Shown piece after piece: positions 10,433 through 23,900 of a stretch of 64,000 nucleotides of DNA. The position numbers and the translations under genes were made by a program. The stretch is from the NCBI GenBank assembly GCA_963693285.1, contig OY848923.1:6218920-6282919 (forward strand), given 5' to 3'. Each line of letters starts with the position of its first letter. Within the stretch, counting starts at the first letter, position 1. The notes under the pieces were generated by a model, which was given only the letters and a program-made list of their open reading frames with translations, ran no database searches and was not told the DNA's origin. The stretch is from Xestospongia muta. Taxonomy: Eukaryota; Porifera; Demospongiae; Haplosclerida; Petrosiidae.

Positions 10433-13400
10433 ATGATGGCTACACCAAGTGAGTTTCAATTTATGAAGTAATTTATCTCCAGAAATCTTCCTCCTTAATT
10501 GTTTATTGTTGTACTAACTGTCAGTTTAGTACATTTGTTTATCAATGTTGACTTCTCAGATACATCTTTGACTTTTTTATATCAATGTGAGTACCGTACG
10601 TTCTAGTCTCCTAAAAAGACTAAAGTCATTGGGTGTGTGGAAATTACTTTAAGACTAGACTGTTCATGATCCACTCTACTTTGCACCTTATTAGATGTCA
10701 GCTTTCCCTATAATGAAGATGGTGTTTTGTTATTATTTGGACAAAATAGTGCAGTACAATTACATTTACTCACAGTACTAAATGCCAATGCTTGAACTGT
10801 GTATGTACATGTCATAGATCAGAATATTATCAGTCTGGTATTGAGAAAGGAAGGGTCTGGAAAAAACACATGTAGGACTTGTGTAGCAGGAATACAAATG
10901 TAGGTAGAGCATACTTAGACCTGAGCATGTGTTAAGAGAGTGATAAAAGCAAAATGGCTTTTGTGAATAAATTGCATGCGGTGATCTTTCAAATAGAAGC
11001 ACATGCAGACTGTTCTTTACTAATTATTAGTCCTGCTTTGTGGCTTATACTGCTTTAAGAGCAGATTTTTGAGCAGCTTCAAGGACTTTACTAATCATTG
11101 TTGACTCACATGGAATAGCCATTAAAGAAAGGAGCTTATATGTAAACGAGTGAATAAGGCATTTCTGTGACCTGCAAGATGTTTGCAGGCTGTACAGGTC
11201 CTATATACACTTGTTCTTAGGCCTTTTTCTTTTAGTGAAGGGATAGAAATATCAGACTATAATATTATTATGTGATGTTGGGACACACTTGGTATAGATT
11301 AACATATATAAGAAGGTCATTGCTTTGTTTTATATTAACGATGACTTGTGCATATATACAAACTCATCGTCAAATGTTTGATGGATTCAAACAATTACAA
11401 GTAAAAGAGCATTTTCTAAAATGAAGCAAATGAGGGATGACTAATATCAATCCAATACAAAGAATACAAACAAGATAGTAAACAATTATAGGACTGTCTG
11501 GCACACAACAAGCCAGGCAGTTAAATTGTTGATGAACGCCAGATAATAATATTAATTTTTGTGTTTGTTAGGTCAAAATGTTACTTCAAGCTCACAACCT
11601 AAGGAAAAGAAGTCTCTGGATTCTCTAGAATTTGAATATCGCAATGTAATATGTTCACTGTCCAAAACAACCAGCAGTCTAAAATTTCAGGAGTTTTTGC
11701 AAGAAATTTTGAAACACTTGAATTGTGAACAAGAAGAAGCTAACCGTGCGCTAAGTCAAGCCTTTCATAATATTTTGAGCTCTGATAATATATTTGAAGC
11801 TGTTCAAGCTATCTCCAAAAGTTTATTTTGTCATTACATGAATTCTGATGTTCTTCATGTCTTAGCATGTGCTACAACAAATAATACCTGTATTGAAGAA
11901 GCACAATCTTATGAAAAACGTCTGAATCAAGTTTGCCAAGAAGTACATGTAGACACATTTCTCAAATTTAATGAAGTAGCTGAAGCCACTGAAGATACCA
12001 GTATTGTCTATGTCAAGAAAAATGAGCAATGGCAGCTTTGTTATCTTAGTCAAGTGATGGGTACTGTTAAGACTGTTTGTGAACTTGGAGGAATACCACC
12101 ATTTCTATGTCGTATAAAGTCTATCAAACAAGGCTCTGTTGCTGTAGAATTTCTTATACCAAAACGTCTTGTTCGAGATATGGTACGGCGTCTTTTGAGT
12201 CAAAAAGGGTCATTACATCATGATCACTCAGTTGATCAATTATTTGTTGATAAATTCAACATTGTAAATCAATTTTATAATGAGGTATGAGCATTTACAT
12301 TTATTTTCATATAATGGTTTATTGTATAATAGGTTCAAAGGCTTCTTGAGAAAAAAAAGAATCCAAATCAGCCTCTACCCAGAACATCACAGGAAGTTCT
12401 ACAACATTTTCGTACTTATTATAATGATGCTTATGATACAAGTATATACAGCCCTAAAGTGTTTTGGCATTTTTGGGAGAAAACTTGCCTAAAATGGGTT
12501 CATGGTTCTTCTGCCTTTGAATTGACACAAAATGATCATAATATTATTCAAGATGACATGTGTATTGAATGGTTTAAAGACTGTTCGTTGAATGTCACAG
12601 GTAATAATAATAATTGTTGACATGTTTCTGATTTATTACTACTTTTCTCACACAGAAAACTGTCTTGATCGTCATATTAAAACAAATGGTGATAAGTTTG
12701 CTATCATTTATAAACCTGACATTGAAACTCAAAAAATGACGTAAGAATACAACCAGTATTTAAATTAAGTTAGTGTACTATTATCATCTTTAAGATACAA
12801 TGAGCTACTGAAGCGTGTCTGTCAGATTGCTAATGTTTTGAAACGACATAGTGTCCAGAAAGGAACAAGAGTCATTATATATTTACCTACTCACCCAATG
12901 GCTATTGTTTGTATGTTAGCTTGTGCTAGAATTGGTGCAATACACTGGTAAGTATATACTTTTATCTTTAGCTGTTTATATTTTGTGTTTTCTTCTATTA
13001 GCAATGTGTCTTCTACATCTAGTGCTACTTTACTTGCCCCAAGGATAAGAGATGGTGAATTATTTATTACATGCTGTGTTTTATAAGTCATGTTGTTTCT
13101 TTCAGCTGGTGCTGCAGTTATCATTACTAGTAACATTACTTTTCAGCACAAAACAAAAGAGATCAAACTGTTTGATAATGTGATTGAAGCCATATCCAAG
13201 AGTGAATGTAATGACGTTAAAAAAGTTTTTGTAACAAATCTAGGTCAATCTAATATGAAAGACCTACCTCAAACAGATATTCCATATTATATGGAACCCC
13301 ATATGTTAGATGATGTAAGCTATTCAACTCTCTCTGTCTCTCCATATTCATTAACTATTATATACATCAATAGCAGGCCATACATAATGAGTGTTCAGAT

Positions 13401-13565
13401 TGTCCACCTCAGCCCATGTCAGGAGAAGATGAACTCTTTATTGCATATACATCTGGCACTACTGGTACATCAAAAGGTGTAGTTCACACACAAGCTGGGT
13501 ATCTTCTTTATGCTACAGTTTCTTATCAAGTCAGTTTTTAGAAATTTAACATTATCGAATATTAT

Positions 13566-13601
<36 letters not shown>

Positions 13602-16600
13602 ATTATAATTATATTATATTTAAAGATTACATTTGATTATGAAGAAGGTGATGTATCAGCATTTCTTGCTGACATGGGCTGGATAGTTTCTCATACTTAC
13701 ATGACTTATGGAGTTCTATCATCTGGTGGTACTACACTACTTTATAATTGCAATTTAGAAGATCATGATCTAAGTATGTACAGTTCAGTAATTAGTTAAA
13801 TAATGTTCTTGTTTTTTTCAGATTTTTTACTGCCATCAATTGTGGAAGAACACAAAGTTACTCAGTTAATATTGTCACCATTGCCGCTATGTAAATTAAA
13901 ATCAAAGCAAGAGATCGAGAGATTGCAGCCTTTGCCTAAACGCCTTCCTGTCTCAAGTTACTTGGCTCAGGTAATTTGCAATAGAACTATTTCTATAATA
14001 ACTTGTGCTTTTAGTTGGTGAGTGTTTGCCTCCCACAACAAAAAAGTGGTATAAAGAGAATCTACAACTGACAATATTTGATCATTACTGGCAGACAGGT
14101 AATTAATTATTTTATTGTTTAAAATAAAAATGAAAGAGTTTGTTACTAATAGAAACTGGTGGGATTTTATTATCTCCTAAATTAACAAAAGAAAATGGAA
14201 CACTGACAGTTTCTGATGGAATGTATCCATTCTTTGGAGTTAAGCCAGTTTTGTTAAAACCAAAAAGAGGAGTATGTGTTATATCAAACTAATTTGTTAC
14301 TTAATTGTATTGTTTTATATGTAGATGAAAGAGGTGCATGGAGACAATGTTGAAGGGAACATATATTTGACTAAACCCTTACCAGGGATGGCAAGAACAG
14401 TATATGGTGATCACAACAGATACAAGAAAGACTACTGGGCCGAAGTCTTTGGTATAGTTAACTTTTAAATCTCTTTAACTTTACCTTTACCTAGATGGTA
14501 ATCCTTGTTTTTATACTGGTGATAGTGCGTTCAGAGATGGATTTTCCTCATATCACATTAATGGGAGAATTGATGATGTTATTACTGTTGGACAATATCG
14601 ATTTGATCCAGCCAGACTTGAAAATGTCTTGGTATGCAAAGTTGATTGTCATTAATTTGTTTTATTTGGTTAATTTATATAATAGAATGAGGACAAAAAT
14701 GTAGTTAAATCAACCTGTATTGGTTTCAGAGATGATGATAGCTCAGGTAAGTGCTATCCTATAATAGTTTGTATTGTTGTAATTTTATTAGAGTTTAATG
14801 TTATTTGTTTATTTCTTTGTTTCTAATGTTTTATACTTAGGAATTATGAGCTTTGTAGTTTTGAACAGTCAAGCACTGTCATGGAGAGAAATGGAAAAAG
14901 AACTTGTTGATAGATTAACAAGAAATTATCCAGATATTGATGAATTGCCTTGCAAGTTTCAAGTTAGTTAAAATACAAAGAAACACAACAATATAATAAC
15001 ATTCTGTTTCATATTTTGCCCTGTAGTTTGTGAAAGAATTTCCAACAACTAAAAGTTTGAAAACAAATCGACGTTACCTTAGAGAGATAACCAAAAAGGG
15101 TGGTTTTCATAAAGAAACAGATTATGACTCTTTAGATGACCCACGTGTGCCTAAAGACATCAGTATTCAATTCAATGTTATGAGAGGTTTTAATATCACT
15201 TTAATACATTTCTAAATTTAATATGTTATTATTTAGGTGAAGGGTTGGCTCATGAATCAGACAATTATAATGACATGTATAAAGCAACAGTTGAGTTTTC
15301 TAATTTGTTTTGGAGTGGATTAGCAGACAACATACTGAAACACGAAGAGGTCAATGTCTGTGATATGAGCAGTGGACATATTGAATGGTTTAAAGGAGAA
15401 TTCCTCAATGTCACAGGTAAATAATATCTATTGAAATAATATGGTAGTACCTCCCTTTATAGAGCAGTGCCTTGATAAACACAGTGATTATGACAATATT
15501 GCTCTGAAAAGTGAAGCAGAAGATTTTAATTACAAGTAACACATTAATTAATAGTATATCTAACCTATTTAATAAATGGTTGATCATTTTAGAAAATTAT
15601 TGGAAAGAACATGTAAGATTTCCAATGTTCTTTTGAAAAGTGGAATAAAGTCTTACTCAAAAGACCAAGAGTTCCCTGACATTATTGCTATAGTCATGTC
15701 TTTAGAAGTTACTTCAGTAGCCTGTGTTCTAGCATGTGGAAGACTTGGCTTGATCCACTGGTGAGATGTTTATATCATAATTGGACTGTTTTCATTATTT
15801 TTTAAATTTACTATTAGTGCAATATCTCCAATGACCAACTTGTCAACACTTACTCAATATCTAAGTGATGGTGAGTATTTTTATTGCATGTAGTAAGATA
15901 ATAAATAAATTATTACTTCTGTAATCTCTTTAGTCAAACCGATTGCAATCATCACTAATCACAATTTGCTGGAAAATGTGAAGAAAGCTATGACCCAAAC
16001 TGGTCAAAGTGTAAAATTATTTGTTACTGGTGTACCACAAACTACTGATGTATTGGACTTTATCAATATGGACAAGGTTAGGTTTTAAATAATGATGACC
16101 TGCCAATCTTTGTATTTCAGGAACTTGATCAGTGCCTTAACACTGATTTTCCAGCTGTCAAAGTTCCAAGTAGACATCCACTGTTTGTCATTTTAGCTGC
16201 AGGGGACTCTGATAAACCTAAGCGAGTCATTCACTCACATGCAGGATTCCTCCTCTATTCTGCAACAACTTACAAGGTCTGCTTTACAACTATTAACTAT
16301 TTTCATGGAAATCTTCTTACTTTTTATAGTATGTCTTTGATTGTGGAGTTGGTGATCAATCAGTTGTTACTACAGACTTGGGTCATCCATTGACACTAGC
16401 CTACACAATTTATGGCCCACTTTACAATGGAGGTACATCAATTCTAATAAATGGACAGTTACTGTCAGATGATCCAGGTATTTAATACTGGTTAACTAAT
16501 ACTTATATGACTACATGTTTTATTTTTAGTTAAATATTGGCAGCTTTTAGGTTCATTTAGAGTAACTCAATTTATCACAACATCAAATATGGTTAACCAA

Positions 16601-17771
16601 ATGAAGTGTAAATGCAGTACTTCTCAGATTGAAAGGATCAAGTCATTAAGAATTATTGCCACAGGTGAGACACTGATCCTTGATTTTATTGTATTCACAC
16701 TTAATTTTAATAGCTGGAGATTACTTACAAGAAGACAATTGGGAATGGCTTTATAGCAATGTAGGAAAGAACTCTTGTACTCTTATCGATTGCTATTTTT
16801 CATCAGGTTAATTTTACTAATACTTTGGAAATGTTTTAACAATTATTTTACAGTTGCTGGTGCTGTTATAAGTTCTCGGCCATGTCAAAAGAATGTAGCC
16901 TTTTCTAAAGATTGTCAAAGACCTGGTTTTCCTATGCAACCATTCTATGGAGTTGATGTGCAGCTGTTTGATATCAATGTATGTTTGTTATTAATTATTA
17001 TTAAGTACACTGGTATATCTTTGTAGACTAAAACTAAAATTGAAGAAAATAAACAGATTGGGTTCTTATGTGTAAAACCATTCCCAGGACTGGCTATTGG
17101 GTTGTTAGGTGATCAACCTGAAAATGGACAAACAGAGTTTTATAGGATGTATTGTAGTCTTATTCCAGGTATTCAGTACTGTTACTATGGCTGAGTTAAA
17201 TGAAATGACACTTTCTTCTTCTTTTGAGGATATTTCTACACTGGTGATGTTGCTAGAAGGACAACTAATGATGACTATAAAATTCTTGGTTCTTTCACTG
17301 ACCTTCTTTATATTGAAGGAGAGTGTATAGCAGCTATGGAGATAGAGAAATCAATTGTACGTCTGTCAGCATTTGTTGTGATTTTAATAATTATTTATAT
17401 TTTTAGGCAAAACACAAGTTTATTGTTGAGGCAGCTGTAATACAAAATGAGACCAACACAGGTTATATTGATCAAAGAGATAATATAACTTACAATGTAC
17501 TTTTGCTTTAGAAATCCATGCATTTATTGTACTTGAAGATGGCAAAGAGTTGGATTCTAACTTGTTTAATGAAATCAATGCAAGAATTACAGATAGTCAT
17601 GGAGAGAAAGCTCGACTCACAAAGCGACCTGTAAGATAGTCATTATTATAATGCTATGCATATTCCATAATAATGATATTGTTTACACAGAATGTACTTG
17701 AAAAACTACCGAAATCTGGCAGAGGAGATAAAGTTGACAGAGCAAAGTTAAAAAACATTTTGCAGCAATAA
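10433..17771 (+). pseudogene. Gene B: N-terminal helical domain plus two acetyl-CoA-synthetase-like domains, frameshifted
   Basis: Exon 1 (10,433-10,448, MMATP) splices in phase 1 to 11,572-12,284, a helical domain ending in a [13 protein letters not shown] module. From 12,333 an ACS-type protein follows: the N-terminal block ([17 protein letters not shown]), then [10 protein letters not shown], the P-loop motif [43 protein letters not shown] and the C-terminal Lys region [11 protein letters not shown]. From about 15,238 a second ACS copy begins ([20 protein letters not shown]). In it the P-loop reads [15 protein letters not shown] and GRxDD is GSFTD, so it is probably not catalytic. Lesion: the exon at 13,822-13,970 lacks one base next to LPK compared with C, giving a stop in the next exon (about 14,068). 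Everything downstream keeps its frame. It is either a recent pseudogene, a truncated product, or an assembly error. A 135-nt exon of C is also missing. Confidence 0.7.
13567..13599. repeat. (TA)n microsatellite in a gene B intron
   Basis: A run of alternating TA in the intron that follows the P-loop exon. The same intron of gene C also has a (TA)n run (54,117-54,168), so it predates the duplication. Confidence 0.8.
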
Positions 17772-19117
17772 GTTTATCACAATACAAACAGTATAATTAC
17801 ATATAACTAGACATGATTAAAGAGACTTACAAACATTTTTGCTTTAAAAGGTTGATTGTTTCATACAAAGTTGACAATTTCTGGGTGGAGCTCAAACAAG
17901 GAGATTACTCCACCCACACATCAAGTGCAATGTCTGTTCACCATCTAGTACATATACCATACTCTGATTTCAGTCTTCTTTTACTGTTAACTCACATGAT
18001 GATAAGTTAGTAATGGATAGTACTAGAGGAAAATATGCCTTTGTCTTTAAATACAAAGAATGCAAAGATAGCACAAATACAAGTGTATGCTGCTGTATTC
18101 TTGAGTAACTTTGAGAGTGTTTCTGATAAATATGAGACAGTTATAGCAAAAAAATATTTCCTTTTAAAATATTTGGAAAGAGCTTTATGAATAAGTAATA
18201 TAATATATATATATATAGTAGCTATAGTAACTGTTGCTATGGTAACATTTACTGTGGTAATTTTGGCTAAGATAACATCCACAGTATTGCTATGGTAATC
18301 CTTTGATAGTAATGGTTACAATAATAATGGTTGCTATGATACACACATGTTGTTGCTATGGTAATATTTGAACTGTTGCTCTTTTTATATGGATGTAATG
18401 GATATTGTGATTTCATGAGTTGAATCAGTTTTAAATCTTACCCGATTTTGCCTAGAAACTGAACAATACATGCAAGTTCAATATCTGGTAGGTTTTAAGA
18501 GTGCTTCCAATAAATTTTGGATGGTTACAGGAAAAACTGTTTTCTTCTAAAATGTGTAGATAATGACTTTTGATCACTCTCAACAACAGACAAAGATGCA
18601 GTTATTAGCAGTGTTATATTACCCACATCCATTCTATTAATGATTTATAAAATGGCTGATGTCAATCTTTCAATACATATAGCACTTTAACAAAGACATT
18701 CCTGAAATTGGCATCACCAACAAAACTACACAACCTGTTCCTGTTATATAATAGCATTGTAGCACATATACATGCAAGTCTCACTATCTGGTAGTAACTG
18801 GGGTCTATTATCATTGCTATAGTAACCAAAAATCTGTTGTTTACACCTACAGTATGTAATATCTTGTCTCTCTTTCTCAGTTGTTGGTATACTACAATAC
18901 ATTTTTATTATAATTAATTTGGTTGTGGTACAATTCTTTTGTCTTTTGGTTGACCATATTTCAATGCAACAAAAATATGTTATTAGCAAAAATATGATAA
19001 ATTAATTGATTCCAATAAAAGTATATGTGATTATTGAAACATGTACATGTATTACTTACAGTTGTCTTATAATGCAACAAATAAAATGGACTGATGCTTT
19101 TGTACAGAAAGAACCTG

Positions 19118-19118
<1 letters not shown>
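17772..19118. other. Intergenic, with a cluster of X-box-like motifs
   Basis: No gene recognised. TTGCTATGGTAA occurs at about 18,234-18,245, 18,287-18,298 and 18,353-18,364, with a variant near 18,330. The first copy is GTTGCTATGGTAAC, close to the RFX X-box. A short TA run precedes it. Confidence 0.4.

Positions 19119-19179
<61 letters not shown>
19119..19179 (+). repeat. (GA)n microsatellite
   Basis: About 30 uninterrupted GA repeats. The open frame across it is simply the RE repeat of the microsatellite and is not a gene. Confidence 0.9.
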
Positions 19180-19181
<2 letters not shown>

Positions 19182-19231
19182 AAAACCAGACAACAAATTG
19201 TTCATTACTTGTGACTCTCATTCCTTTCATT

Positions 19232-19575
19232 GACAAGATGCAACATCTTCACTACCAACTGTCTCTGAAGTAGAACCCAGCCGAGCACTCAGATCATGCC
19301 CCACTATAATTACATTGGACAGACATCTATAAAATTCAGTAACAATCTTATAATATTTAACATCAGGAAAAAATATTAGAGCCTATCAAGAAGACGAGTC
19401 ATTGACTCTTTACTATGCCAAACTTTTTATGCTATTAAAATATCAGAAATATTGTATCAGTTGATTGAGGCATTATAACTCACAGAATTTGTAGTTTATT
19501 GCTTGTTTTAGTAACCATCGATCCATACACCAATATGACAGACACTTCCACAAATATCACATATAATGTTGATAT
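19232..19575 (-). CDS. Last two exons of an unidentified gene
   Basis: On the minus strand an exon at about 19,575-19,484, after an 'attatag' acceptor, encodes ISTLYVIFVEVSVILVYGSM and ends at a GTGAGT donor in phase 2. It joins in frame to an exon beginning after 'ttttatag' at about 19,330, reading CLSNVIIVGHDLSARLGSTS and ending at a TGA near 19,235. The phase match and sensible splice sites suggest a real gene end. The first exon is hydrophobic and may be membrane-spanning. I do not recognise the family, and I cannot find the upstream exons with confidence between 19.6 and 20.0 kb. Confidence 0.35.
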
Positions 19576-20034
19576 CTATAATTAAAATAAAAATAATCTG
19601 TAAAAATTTTTGTGTTTCTGTGTATATGACCTATAATTAATGAATACTGTCAGATTTATTAAAATATTGACAGTCAGTCACTGCATGGTGAATCAGTACA
19701 TGCAATCCATCAGGTTATTTATGTTTCAATTGATTCATGCATCTAACCATATGATTACATTGCCATTGAAGACTATTATACATGTATAGTGTTTAATATT
19801 GTGTTATGTTTGTCTTCTGCTTAGATCTTCTACATGAGTAGGAAATGAGTCTAGAAATATATAAACATAGTCATGACACTAAGTTAAATTTGATAGTTAC
19901 TTTGTGAATAACCACCTAGTAGTATTTAAAAAAGGATGGATAGATAGCCTTCATTCCACTCATTCATCTATGCAACCATCAACTTGTCTGTCCTTATGCC
20001 CATCTTTCATCTATTTATTTATCTGTCTATCCAT

Positions 20035-20210
20035 CTATCTTATTGAAAGAAATACCAGAGCCTCCAGTCTATGAAAACATTGCCTCATTTTGTGGCAAAT
20101 TGCAACCTTCATCAGAACCCATTGATGAGGCCATCAAGAAGTTGAAGAATGTAATAACACTAATACAAACTTGTTTATTTTTTTCCTTTTTTCATTAATG
20201 TTATAATTTT
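20035..20210 (+). pseudogene. PTP C-terminal fragment
   Basis: The stretch encoding the end of the PTP (PVYENIASFCGKLQPSSEP) matches the last exon of gene E near 34,367-34,440, followed by matching 3' UTR ('acactaatacaaacttgttt'). Nothing upstream in the PTP is present. It is the stump of a PTP gene that once preceded gene D, as fragment 1-960 is for gene A. Confidence 0.75.
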
Positions 20211-20219
20211 AGACTTTAT

Positions 20220-20920
20220 AGTTCAGTGTTATTTTACTTATTGGACAATAAATACCCTTTGCTTCAAGGTTAAATGCTTTATCAATTTAACATAGTCGAC
20301 AATACAGGTCATAAATGTGGATCTCAAAGCTTTACAGGCATACATTTGAAGTGTGAATAGTAATATGTCTGTTTTGAATATTATTATGGATTCAACAGGA
20401 TTTTGTTGCTTTGCAAGGTTTATGCACTGCATGTATACAAATATTAATGGTACATCACAAGGTTCATATAGCTACAACCAGTACTGGTCTAAATTTTATG
20501 AACTTCTTGAAATTTACTGAACAGTTCATCATGGAGGGTGGTTCTTGTTGTAAGTTGACTACGATGACATCACCATGACATGACACATAGTGATCTTATC
20601 ATCATAGTACAAGTTACACCAAGAAGCACCCATCATAGATTACAGTTCCTTGATTTTTGATAAATAGACATATCTATAATCATAAAAATTGTTTCAGGAA
20701 TTGACTGTACTCACACAACTTGTGGTCTTAGTCACTTTACAAATTTATGATTTTTTTCAGTAACAATTCACAAATTTCTCAAATAGAATTTTGTCTATAT
20801 ATTAAAAAAAGCAAATAACTGAAATAAGTTATGTGCTTATGAGAAATGAAAATTTTCAACAATAAACATAATAGATAATAACATTATATTTAGGTATATA
20901 AAAATAGCAAAAATAATAAA
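20220..20920. other. Duplicated flank and empty site for the 4071-5713 transposon
   Basis: 20,222-20,650 is a copy of 3835-4063 with an extra segment. At about 20,650-20,670 the sequence runs uninterrupted through 'gatttttgataaatagac', where the other copy holds the 1643-bp transposon flanked by ATTTTAG. The remainder matches 5721-5960. Confidence 0.75.
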
Positions 20921-20923
20921 CAT

Positions 20924-23900
20924 TTATAAATTAGCTTTAATACTGTTAGCAATATCTTTTAGTCTCTGATCATCTTGTTTTAATAGTACATCACAAATCT
21001 TGGTAAGATATTGTTCTGGATCTCTATGAACTTGTAATATATTGAATAATTCATGAACTACTTTTCGGGCTTTCTGATCCTTGGAGACACCTTCTGTAGT
21101 TGTAGATTGTAACAGATCTTGTCCTATTAGCCTCTCTGAGAATAGCCTGTCAGCAATGTCTTCAAGACTTGAAGCAAAAGGTTTATTAAGATCAGCAATG
21201 TGTGTACGAAATATCTCTGATGGATTTAACTCTTTAGTTTGCATTGAACATAAGAAACAAGAAAAAAGACAGCACATTTATAATTGAAAAATGAAAAATT
21301 ATTAATTAAAAATAAACAATCGTACATAACGTTAGTTAAATATTCTTAGATTAAAATGCTTAAAAGTATGTATAAATACAAAATTTAATCAAAACTGCAA
21401 TGATGAAAAATGACTGGGATGACTATATAGTTAATCCATTATGTTATGTTTAAAGTAAGTTCCAAATGTGTGATTAAGTGATCATAAGCATACAAGAAGT
21501 ACATTATATGATAAACTTACTTTCGGTATTTTCTAATCCTCTTACAGACTGTCTTGTACTAGTAGCTATAGAAAAAAGGTAATGACCTTTTGTTGATTGT
21601 TATCCTTACCAAGAGAACGTACAATGCAGATCTTTGGAATGAGGGTTTCTCCTTCATTAATAACATTTAACTTGATACCTTCTAAGGTGATACCATATTG
21701 AAGTACAGGGACAGTAGTATCATTGGGAGTAGCAGACACTGTCATCAAACAGGAAGGAAACTGAGGAGGACTTTGTTCACTGAACATGTCTACATCAACT
21801 TGACTAATCTATGTTATGAGATAATGATAATATCTAGTTATTAAAACGTTGTCATGTACCCTAGTAGGATAGAAATGTGGATAAATATTCCATCCTTGAG
21901 GAAAAGGATGATCTTCTCTAATAACTAATTCAATATATCCATTCTCCTTTTGAAATTTGAAGTATATATGGACATCTTTTTTAGCTCTTGGAAGTGAAGT
22001 GTGAATATACTGTATATATTTAGAACCAATCTCATAGTCACTCAGTACTACAGAGCTCTTACCTTTAAAAGAGCATCAAGATGTAGTGAAACGAAAAATC
22101 TCATTAACCATTGAGTTTGACTTTCTACTTCATACACTACTTGACCAACATACAGATTAACTGGAGACCATCTTGAAGAAGACTCATCTAATAAAATATT
22201 AATATGATAACTATAAATATGTTGTTTAAAAACCTTTGTTCCTCATGGAAAATGGCACTTCTGAGGCATCTACAAAAAGAGAATCATCATCAGATGATGA
22301 AGATTGTGACAGAGGACCCTGTTCAGGACTAGTACTACCACTGTGTACAATAACACCTTCAAACTGGGGACCAGTACTATCTTCATCATCATCATAACCT
22401 AATAGCCATTTTATTGGTCTCAAGACAGCTTTAACAATTGCTTTTAAAGAGAACTGAGTAGGAATACTTCCATATTGATCTCCAAGAGGGAACTGTCCTC
22501 CTTGCTCTAGTTTAAACTTATACGGTAACACAGGTTGATAGAGATCAGCTGTAACAAAACTGAGGTAACTAGTGTGTTCTTGTGTCTCTAAAGATACACA
22601 ATGTTGAATGGATAACTGGACAGGTTGAAGGAGGCTTCTGGAAACAGAAATGGCATAAATAGCACTGACCAGTGATGTACCAGAGGGAAACTCAAACTTT
22701 CCCCCTACAATTGCTGCAATAGATACTTCACATATTTCTCCAGGAGGTATTGTTCCATGAGGTACATTAATCCTCACACCATACTCCTCCCAATTTAATA
22801 ACTGAGTATGTTCTCCTTGTATAAAGAATAGTGTTTTACCAGCTATATGAACACCAGTACCATCAAGATACTCTAGCTGGTCTAATATATAAGATATATC
22901 AATATAACAATATAATAGATAATATTACTGACATACCAAGAGAAGGAACAAGATAGTTGAACTGACATTCAACATCTTTGGTAGTCACTGTAACACCTAT
23001 ATCAGTGGGCATAACAGATACTTGTGTTGTGTCTTCTCCTTTTTCTTGAATTAATAAATTAGTTTGTTTTAGATCTTGTAAACCTAAATTTGATATAGAC
23101 AGTAATACATAGTAATGTTCAGTGATAGTTTTATAAATTGTATAAGTAATAGAGTAAATAAATATGAGAACTTTATTGTAACAACATGTCCTCTAATTTA
23201 TGAATATTTGTACCAAATTACTTCTATAATTAGAAATTTAATATTTATAATAACAGATAGGGTTATAGTAAAGATTATGTCCAATATTGTGAGTAGCTAC
23301 TAAGAGATATAGTTTAGATTACATGTAAACAGTATATTAACAAAAGCTATAGTATGTAGCTCTCTTTTATATGCATACAAAAGTAATACTTTATTTTCTT
23401 GATTAAAGTTAACAATGTGAAACATTCTGAAATTTCTAAGCTAAAACTAGTTTCATAGGGTAAATCAAACCACGAACATTTTTAGTATTAATAAGGAAAT
23501 GTAATAAGCTATATATCCATTAATTCACCTATTCATTCATCTGTTTACCTTCCATTGATCCATCCATCATTAGCACATTGAACTTCAATATAGCTCTTAC
23601 CAGGAATGACATGTTTCATGTTAAGACGATGTAGAGCCTCTTCAAGTTGTGTCAATGTAGCTCCTTTTAGAGACCATTCCTCTAACAAGTACTTCATTTG
23701 TTCTGTAGAATCTCCTTTATTTCTGATATCAGTCAGTACAGACTGATCTATATTAAGTTGAAGACCCAGTTGTTCCCAATACTCTTGTACTGGTTGTAGA
23801 ACAACAGCCAGTTTGGGAAGATAACTAACAACATCTGATGTGATATGTAAAATAAAGTAATCAACTGTTAATTACAATAATAACTAGTACCTGTAGTCTT

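Noticed and set aside
10778..11002. 74-residue minus-strand frame in the long first intron of gene B
   Set aside because: The equivalent region in gene C (about 58,050-58,260) is similar DNA but does not keep the frame convincingly; treated as intron.
19006..19233. 75-residue open frame with RERERE
   Set aside because: It is the translation of a (GA)n microsatellite.
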